11,168 bases of DNA from Polyrhizophydium stewartii (Eukaryota > Chytridiomycota > Chytridiomycetes > Rhizophydiales): assembly GCA_027604665.1 (NCBI GenBank), contig JADGIZ010000610.1, positions 1-11,168 of the forward strand, in the 5' to 3' direction. The notes beneath the pieces were generated by a model that was given only the letters and a program-made list of their open reading frames with translations, was not told the origin of the DNA and ran no database searches. The position numbers and the translations under genes were made by a program. Every line of letters starts with the position of its first letter. Within the stretch, counting starts at the first letter, position 1. Of this stretch, positions 1-6,108 are shown in pieces.

Positions 1-119
1 GTACGTGCGGGGGCGATGGCGGAGAGTGCGAAGCCCTCGATCTGGCCGACGGTGCGCGGGTGGCCGGCGGGGTACAAGCCCGGCACGTCGACGGCCGGCG
101 CGCTGGCGATGACGGACAT
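1..119 (-). CDS. N-terminal fragment of an unrecognised protein, runs off the left edge
   Basis: I do not recognise this protein. A minus-strand ATG at 119-117 sits in a good translation context (gccgccATGt). It opens a frame with no stop to the window edge, giving 39 codons that begin MSVIASAPAVDVPGLYPAGH and continue with a PRTVGQIEGFALSAIAPA stretch. Third codon positions are almost all G or C, as in the neighbouring real genes, and the peptide is not low-complexity. The last four bases on this strand are GTAC, which could be an intron donor, since GTACGT is used as a donor in the STRIP gene. The gene lies in the same direction as GPN1 and starts about 246 bp after the GPN1 stop. There is no in-frame evidence of function. 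It could also be a chance open frame in GC-rich DNA. Confidence 0.45.
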   Translation of the reverse strand, partial: MSVIASAPAVDVPGLYPAGHPRTVGQIEGFALSAIAPAR

Positions 120-194
120 GGCGGCGGCGACGGCGGCGATGGCGACAGCGGCGGCAAGTCGCGCCGGGCGCTGCCCGCCGCCCTCCGTCTGCCA

Positions 195-300
195 GCCGCC
201 GCATCCACGCGGCGCTGCCCGCCCGCAGCCCGCCACACGCCGCCGCATCCACGCAAGGCGCCGCGCGCACGCCGCACGCCCCCCCCTCCCGGATCCACGC
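195..300. repeat. Three copies of an ATCCACGC element, roughly 45 bp apart
   Basis: The 16-mer GCCGCCGCATCCACGC occurs exactly at 195-210 and 239-254, and its core ATCCACGC recurs at 293-300. The cores start at 203, 247 and 293, so the spacing is 44 and 46 bp. Read on the minus strand the element is GCGTGGAT, upstream of the minus-strand start at 119. The repetition is directly visible. A role as a factor-binding site is inference. Confidence 0.55.
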
Positions 301-343
301 GGCCCAGGCAACACGCTTGCCGGCGATGCCACACACGGTTCGC

Positions 344-349
344 TTCATT
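344..349 (-). promoter_or_regulatory. Candidate GPN1 poly(A) signal, AATGAA
   Basis: On the minus strand AATGAAG follows the GPN1 stop codon after 16 bases. AATGAA is a single-base variant of AATAAA. The same hexamer, also followed by G, comes 4-5 bases after the stop codons of the two long plus-strand genes here. No AATAAA is visible near any of these three stops. Confidence 0.4.
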
Positions 350-365
350 GCCGGCCGCCATCGCG

Positions 366-1782
366 TCACTGCTTGCCAAGGAAGCGCCGGAACGAAGCGT
401 CCTCGCGCCGCGCCTCGACCGCGGGATCCGGCGCAGCGTCCACCGCATCGCCATCGTCCATGTCCACGTCCTCAGCGGTTCTGTCCTGCGCCGCCTTGCG
501 CCTGCGGCCTCGGCCACCGCGACCCGCGCGCCGCGTGCCGTCGAGCACAACCTCGCTCTCCTTGTTCAGCGCCATGTCCTTCATCAGCCTTTGGAGGTTG
601 CTCTCGCGCCGCGCGGCCTCGCGCTCCTCCTTCTCGCGCATGCGCCGCTCCAGCTCCGACTTGAACTCGGTCATGTACTCTTGCGCCGCCTCCTGCACTG
701 CCTCGAACAGCTCGTCCATGCCATCGCCCGTCACCGCCGACACCCCCACAACCCGCAGATGCGAGTAGAACTCCTCGAGCACCAAACACATGGATGACAC
801 GAGGCTGCCCATGTACGACGTGTCCTCCTCGAGCGCGGCCTGGAAGGACTCAAAGTCCGTCAGCCATTCCTTGGCAAAGTCGTGCGACACAACATCCGTC
901 TTGTTGAACACGAGCACAAACGGCAGCCGTGTCTTGTACAGGATCGAGCACGCATACAGCATGTTGGACATGAACGTTGCCGGCGCTGTCGATCGCGGCG
1001 TGTCGATGATGTACAGCACCACCGTCGGGTACGTCGCCGACAGCGTATCCGTGATGATGGCGCCCGACGCCGACCATGTGAATATCTCGATCTGGCCGGG
1101 CGTGTCCAGCAAAATATAGCTGCCTCAGCGAAGCCAGAGAGCAAGCAAGAGAGGGTGCGAGACAGCAGCCGGATACGGAGGGTTGCGGGACGGGAAGTTG
1201 GTCAGCGAACGGCTCGCTGTGACCCGCAAGCGAACGCGGTGACCCACTCGACCGACGGAGCGCGCTTGGCGACCAGGTCGAGAACCTGATCGAACTTGGT
1301 CGTGAACAAGTTGAGCGCAGTCAGAATGCCTCCGTTGGGGCCCAGGTTGTACTGCTTCATGACCTGCTTGTAGTTGACCGTGTCGCGGATGTCGATGTGC
1401 GCGCCAAACGAGACCTGCGCGACGGCGGGGTCGAGGTTGATTGCATAGCGCGGGATCCGCTTGCTGCTGAGGTGCGCGTTCATGCGCTGCACCGTGCGTG
1501 CCGTGCAGCATGCCCAGCATGTGTCAGCTCCCGTCGGTTGTGCGAGGCCCGCCATGGCGGAGCGCCGACGTCGGCCGAGCCGGAATGCCGGCGAAGCAAG
1601 CGCACCTGCAGCAGCGTGCTCTTGCCCGTGCCGGCCATGCCAATCGTGATGAGGCATGTCGGCTGCTTGCCGCCCGCGCCGGACGCAGCGGCACTGCCGG
1701 ACGCAGCGGCACTGCCGGCGCCCGCACCAGAGGCCGTGCCCGCGGCCGAGGCGGCGCCAGCGCCAGGTTCCGTGCCGTTCAT
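366..1782 (-). CDS. GPN1: GPN-loop GTPase 1 (GPN1/Npa3 family), three exons
   Basis: Small GTPase that, in characterised eukaryotes, helps assemble RNA polymerase II and bring it into the nucleus. Exons are 1782-1606, 1486-1248 and 1119-366; introns are 1605-1487 (GTGCGC..GCAG) and 1247-1120 (GTGGGT..GCAG). The 389-aa product matches the usual 370-390. Visible motifs: P-loop GMAGTGKST (residues 48-56), INLDPAV (75-81), the family-defining Gly-Pro-Asn loop in LGPNGG (107-112), the G3 motif in YILLDTPGQ (140-148), NKTD (211-214) and SAVTG (266-270). The tail is charged, with a coiled-coil-like [17 protein letters not shown] stretch and the end SFRRFLGKQ. The first 38 residues are a Gly/Ala/Ser extension not typical of the family. 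The ATG at 1782 is chosen because it follows a tiny upstream frame and precedes the P-loop at a normal distance. The gene is divergent from STRIP. Confidence 0.95.
1681..1716. repeat. 18-bp tandem duplication inside GPN1 exon 1
   Basis: An 18-bp unit, GGACGCAGCGGCACTGCC, is present twice with no mismatch at 1681-1698 and 1699-1716. Read on the minus strand in the GPN1 frame it encodes a duplicated Gly-Ser-Ala-Ala-Ala-Ser unit in the low-complexity N-terminal extension. Being in frame, changes in copy number would keep GPN1 intact. Confidence 0.85.
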
Positions 1783-1793
1783 GCGTTCAGCAT
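1779..1793 (-). other. Tiny upstream frame whose stop overlaps the GPN1 start (ATGA)
   Basis: On the minus strand an ATG at 1793-1791 opens a four-codon frame (Met-Leu-Asn-Ala) that ends in TGA at 1781-1779. This TGA overlaps the GPN1 ATG at 1782-1780 as ATGA. If the GPN1 transcript starts upstream of 1793, ribosomes would meet this frame first and could re-initiate at GPN1. Whether it lies in the 5' UTR depends on an unknown transcription start. Confidence 0.4.
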
Positions 1794-1914
1794 GACTGGA
1801 AGAAAAGTCGCTCACAACGACACCGCGACCTGACGACGCGGCCCCGTCCGACCTCGCCACGGAGTGCCCTGGTGCTGCCTGCCTGCCTGCCTGCCGACAC
1901 TCGCAACCCCCGCC
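1783..1914. promoter_or_regulatory. Bidirectional promoter region between GPN1 and STRIP
   Basis: Only 132 bp separate the divergent GPN1 and STRIP start codons, so both 5' UTRs and core promoters must fit here or reach into the opposite gene. No TATA box is visible. The region has an A-rich patch (gaagaaaagtc) near GPN1, a TGACGACG stretch near 1832 that resembles half of a CRE/ATF site, and a TGCC tandem repeat close to the STRIP ATG. Promoter function is inferred from gene arrangement. Confidence 0.6.
1876..1895. repeat. Five tandem TGCC repeats 20 bp before the STRIP start
   Basis: The tetranucleotide TGCC is repeated five times without interruption, ending 19 bases before the STRIP ATG at 1915. 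It probably lies in the STRIP 5' UTR or core promoter. Such microsatellites vary in length between strains. Confidence 0.85.
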
Positions 1915-4900
1915 ATGTTTGTGCTCTCGGGCACCAACCAGGTGCAGCCCAAGCCGCTCGCGCTGCCGCCGCCGCGCGTGCGCGGGCTGCCAAAGGCGCC
2001 GGCTTCCGCCGGTCCCACCGCCGCGCGGCCTCATCCGCTCCACACGACGCTGGCGGGCTTCAGCACGTCGCGCATCGCGGCCGAGCTCGACGAGCCGCAG
2101 GCTGCCGCCTCGGCCGCCGCCGCCGCCGCAGCAGCAGCAGCGGCTGCCGCGCGTGTGCCGCCCCCGGGTGATCCGGATGCCGATGACGGCGCGGCATCCT
2201 CGGCCGCCGCCGCCGCCGCGGGAGACACGTCTGCCGATGACGGCCAGGACTCGCTCGAGGCCGACGACCAGAGCGGCGACTCGTCGGCCAACGTGCGCAT
2301 GAAGCGGGACCGCTCCGCAACCCTGGTCGCGCAGTCCAAGGTTTGCAGTCTCTCCACCGCCGGGAGTGTGGCTCCTTGCCGCCTTGGGCTGACGCTCGCC
2401 TGCCCTGCAGCCACGGCCCAAAACGATGCCTGCATACGACTTTGAGTATGCCCAGCGCGACTCGCTCCAGAACGAGCTCAACGAGTTCTACAATTACCAC
2501 GATTTTGCCCTGTGCGCGCGCGGCAAGACGCTTTGGGCCAAGGATGTCCGCCCAGGTGCGCGGCTCTGCCTGCTTGCGTCGACGCCCTCGCTCGCGTGCA
2601 CGGCTGATCGGATGCTGGAGCAGGCGACTCGGTCCACAACGTGCTTCTCGAGCTGCTCGACCGCTTGCTCATGAAGCAGACCTCGGTGCGAATTGCTGCC
2701 GCCAACAAGCTTCTCTACTTTGCCCAGGGTGAGCCAATCTGCGCCGAAATGCGCACCTTCACTCTGCTTACCCTGACTGCAGGCCGGTTCGCGGACACAC
2801 AGTCCACAGAAGAGCAGATTGCGTCCATCGTCAACAACAACAGGCAGCTGTTTCGCATCGGCGCCTTCTCGACCGTCTATGCCGCCTTTCGTGCCGCTTC
2901 TCACACATTCGAGTCAATGTCCAAGGTCAAGTCGCCAACGCAGGATGCGCAGCTCGCGTTGGACCTCAACATCCTCGAAGCAACTACGTATCTGAGTATC
3001 CTGTACTCGATGGTGCTCGGAAACATGGACGATCCAGAGTTTGTCGCGGAGCTGGGTATGAACTCGTTGTGCCTGGCGTCTAGAACGTGCATTTGGCATA
3101 ACATGGGATGCTGACTGTGTGATGCCAAGCCGACACCGAGCCGTACATGCCCAAGCACCTCTTCAACGTGCTTGCGCAGCTGGCCGAGGGAAACAGGCAG
3201 AACTACCCAGTGAAAAAGGTGGGCGCTTACGTGCCGTCGATGCCGCGATTACCAGGCTCTTTGAGCTCTTTGTCTGACAGCCGCGACTAGTTACTGCTGT
3301 TGCTGTGGAAAGTCATCATGACGATCGCCGGCAGCGACGAGGACATGGCAAAGCGCAAGGCCGAAGCGCGCGAGGCGCATGGACTCGATCCCGTTGATAC
3401 AAAACGTGCGAGCCATGCCCGCGCAAGCATAGCCATCGTCCGCACGATAGCTGACGGCTGTTTCTGGGCTCAGACCAATTCCTCAAGGCGACACCGCAGG
3501 ACTACCAGAACTACCATGTCATGACGTCGCACAGATATCCAGGCTACTACCAGCCTGATCCGCTGACTCACCTGCCGCATGCCACGGCGCCAATGATCGA
3601 CCGCCTGTCGCCGCACGCTCGCAAGTACGTTTCGCACTTTTACGACCCAGGAGCCGATCCGTATTCGCTGCAGGGGTACCACGTGCATCCGCTGGTCTCC
3701 AAAACAGAGACCATGCCCAAGGCGATGGTCGAGGCGCAGAGGCTATTCCGCAAGCACCTTTATATCAGCACGGCAGCTGTGCAGGTTGCAACCGAGGAAG
3801 AAATCATGACCCTGTCAGAAAACAACCCCGATCTTGCTTTGGACGCCGCTGCGGCCGTACCGTCTGCGAAGAGGCTGCTGGCCAAGCCCAAGCTATCTGT
3901 CGGCCTCCAGCGATACCAAAAGCTTTTTGTGAGTGGAGGCACAGCAGGCGAGCAGCGCATCTTGTTCCGCTGACGCACGGATGCCAGGCCTCGCTGCAGG
4001 AAAATCTGCCAAAGTATGTAGGCATGCTCGTGCGGCTCATGTACTATCTGAATCTCGCGTCGAACGATGCTCCGCCGGACTTTGCCCTGCACGACAAGCC
4101 TATCCCAACAGAATACCTCGAGTCGATGGCCGCGGCAGACCGCATCGCCATTCTCGAGTGGCTTGACACCGTGCGGCACCGCGAGATTGTGACGCACACC
4201 ATCTGCGGCATCTTCCACCTTCTGCTCAAGACATTCAAATGCTCTCGTACGTCTTGGCCACGCAAACGGTGCTTTGAGACTTGCCGAGCGCAGCCGTTGC
4301 TGATCCTACGCGCAGATGCCTTGTCGTTTGAGTACCTATGCCAGCTTCTCATGGACAACAACGGCGCGATCCTGATTCTCAAGATGCTCAACATCTGGTT
4401 TGCGCACCCTGGCGCCGTGGACCTGGACAGCTCGGAAGGCGCCGGCGAGATAAACCGCGACCGCACCGGCGAGGCGTGGCTTTCGGCGCGTGCAGAGCCA
4501 GCTCAACTCGAGTGCGTTTCCTACGTGATCGACGAATGCCGCGAGCCAGTGACAGTGTCGATGCTGATGTGTGCATGATACATCAGCTTCTTTTCGTTCT
4601 GCAGGAACCGGGCGGCGTCCCAGGGCCCGCAGACGGGCGACGCCATCGGCGCGCAGTCACAATACGGCGCAGGTGCCGACCAAGCAGACGCCCAGAGCCA
4701 GCGCGTTGCCACGCGGGCGAGCCGCTCGCGCGAGAACCTGCGCCCGCGCATGCGGCCCTCGTGCTTCCGCGCCTTTTCGACGGCCATCCTGCTCATGCGC
4801 ATCCTGCAGAAAATGACCAAGGGCAAGACGCACCGCATCTTGTCGCTTGTGCAGTGGAAGGCGCTCATCGTGCTCAAGCGTATTATACGCATCGACCATG

Positions 4901-6090
4901 CGGGTCTTTGTCTCTACGCGCTCAAGCTCATCAAAAGCCAGATCGTCTATGTCGGCAAAAAGTGGCGCTCGCACAACCTCTCCATCATCACCATGATCTA
5001 CAAACACCTGCGGCCGTCGCTGGTCGAGGAGTTCCTGCTTGCTGACGTCGAGGTCAAAGCCGACGAGGCCCTGGTGAGCCGCGCGAACCGAGCCGGACCG
5101 CTCGTCGAGCAGCAGAAGCTGACGTGCTTTCCATCGTTGCAGGCTCAAGAGCAGCTGCTACGAGCCCTCATTGCGTCGTACATATCTCGCTCGTTCCCCG
5201 TTGCGCAGCCTGCTCTCGGCCCCTCGCCCGTGTCGGCGAAGAGCGGAGGGGGCTCAAACGTCCTGCAGCCGCAGCCGCAGCAGCCCCCGCAGCCGCAGCA
5301 GGCTATGAGCCAGCAAGCGCAACAGGGAGCAGCATCGCTGGCATCGCAGCCGGCCAGCGCCGGCTACATCCCGCGCCGATCGAGCTCGTTGACCATGGAC
5401 GATCTTGATCTGGTGCTTCAGCTCTCTGCGCACGGCTCATGGGATGGCAGCAATCCCCAGCACGCGGGCCTGCTGCGCCTCGACATGTCGATGCTGCGCA
5501 GCCACGACCATCTGGACGACAACTTCATGACGTACTACGAGGAGTGGCTGCAGCGCGAGGTGTATGAGCCGCAACCTTCGTGGTCGCCCGTTGCGTCGCC
5601 ACGTGCTTCGTTTGACAGCATTGGGTCGCCTCGGACTCTGTTTACGGCGACGAGCACGTTCCCATGGCGCGCGACCGACGGCGAAGACGACGCGGATGAC
5701 GACTACTTTGAGGGCGAGGGATCTGACGACAGCTTCGATGACGAGTTCCTCGAGGAGGAGTCGGGCAGCAGCGACAGCGGGCCTGACGGATTCGGGGTGC
5801 AGGCGCACGCCACTGGCGAGTACGACGGCGGCGATGATCGCTCGAGCAGTGCCGGTGGATACGCAGCGAGCAGCAGCAGCAGCATCAGCGGCGGCAGCAG
5901 CTCGCCCGGCACGAGCTTCTTGACTCGCCCGATGAGCCACAAGGTGGGACGCCGCTCGCGCGGCTCGTCGGCGTCGTCGGCGTCGTCGTCGGCTTCGGGC
6001 GGGGCAAGCAAGCCCATGACCGAGCGCGAGATGCTGGCCGAGTACGACGAGGGCTGGACGGATGGCTACGGCAATACCTCGTGGGAGTGA
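1915..6090 (+). CDS. STRIP1/Far11-family scaffold of the STRIPAK complex, eleven exons
   Basis: Homologue of STRIP1/2 (animals) and Far11/HAM-2 (fungi), the scaffold tying kinases and phosphatase PP2A into STRIPAK. Exons: 1915-2340, 2411-2555, 2624-2728, 2783-3055, 3130-3218, 3291-3405, 3474-3928, 3988-4246, 4316-4511, 4587-5073, 5143-6090. All phases agree and give 1165 aa; animal STRIPs are near 840 and fungal ones about 1000. The N-terminal N1221-type domain starts near residue 143 (DFEYAQRDSLQNELNEFYNY), with RIAAANKLLYFAQG and VKKLLLLLWKVIMTIAGSDE following. The C-terminal block contains SLVQWKALIVLKRIIRIDH and LYALKLIKSQIVYVGKKWRS, the most conserved part of the family, then EEWLQREVYEPQPSW. 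Unusual are a poly-Ala segment (residues 63-79), a Gln/Pro tract near 890-915 and an acidic, Ser-rich tail. The ninth junction (4512-4586) is the least certain: the frame without splicing meets TGA at 4576. Confidence 0.93.
2101..2220 (+). repeat. GCC/GCA triplet tracts encoding poly-alanine in STRIP exon 1
   Basis: Codons at 2101-2151 give sixteen alanines and one serine from mixed GCC, GCA, GCG and GCT codons, including uninterrupted runs of GCC and GCA. A second tract at 2191-2220 encodes Ala-Ala-Ser-Ser and six more alanines. The segment precedes the N1221 domain and is probably disordered. The mixed codon use suggests an older tract rather than a very recent expansion. Confidence 0.8.
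5262..5332 (+). repeat. CAG/CCG-rich tract encoding a Gln/Pro linker in STRIP
   Basis: In the last STRIP exon, interleaved CAG and CCG codons encode LQPQPQQPPQPQQ followed by a Gln/Ala-rich stretch. It separates the conserved EQLLRALIASYISRSFP block from the LDLVLQLSAHG and EEWLQREV blocks, so it is probably a flexible linker within the C-terminal region. Confidence 0.7.
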
Positions 6091-6093
6091 CCG

Positions 6094-6108
6094 GAATGAA
6101 GATGGGCC
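6094..6108 (+). promoter_or_regulatory. Post-stop 15-mer, copy 1, with AATGAA (candidate STRIP 3'-end signal)
   Basis: GAATGAAGATGGGCC begins three bases after the STRIP stop codon. The identical 15-mer follows the ERMP1 stop at 9718-9732. It contains AATGAA, a weak variant of the poly(A) signal AATAAA. The ATG inside it is also the first in-frame ATG for the ERMP1 frame, so the same bases could be a start codon. The second copy leads into no recognised gene, which favours a 3'-end role. Confidence 0.4.

Larger units (their letters stand above)
120..365. other. GC-rich intergenic region between GPN1 and the left-edge gene
   Basis: This 246-bp stretch lies between the GPN1 stop and the ATG of the left-edge gene, both on the minus strand. 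It should hold the GPN1 3' end and the promoter of the left-edge gene. It is very rich in C and G, with runs of GCGGC and a c8 tract near 280. It contains a repeated ATCCACGC element and a candidate poly(A) signal, listed separately. Plus-strand frames are open through it, but they continue antisense into GPN1 and give arginine/proline-rich translations typical of GC-rich non-coding frames. Confidence 0.6.

Noticed and set aside
195..300. ATCCACGC repeats as a CRISPR array
   Set aside because: The repeat is too short (8-16 bp), there are only three copies, and the genome is eukaryotic.
16..797. Two long plus-strand frames (about 250 codons each) opposite GPN1
   Set aside because: They run antisense to GPN1 exon 3, which carries clear GTPase motifs. 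The translations are Arg/Pro/Ala-rich with no domain.
1480..2481. 333-codon open frame on the minus strand spanning the GPN1-STRIP promoter
   Set aside because: It shares its right part with GPN1 exon 1 but extends antisense through STRIP exon 1 with an Arg/Gly-rich, non-family translation. GC-rich DNA leaves such frames open by chance.
4576..4578. TGA between STRIP exons 9 and 10 as selenocysteine, readthrough or a pseudogene mutation
   Set aside because: Both flanks are in one frame, but a 75-nt GT-AG intron (4512-4586) removes the TGA and restores a family-like sequence, so splicing is simpler.
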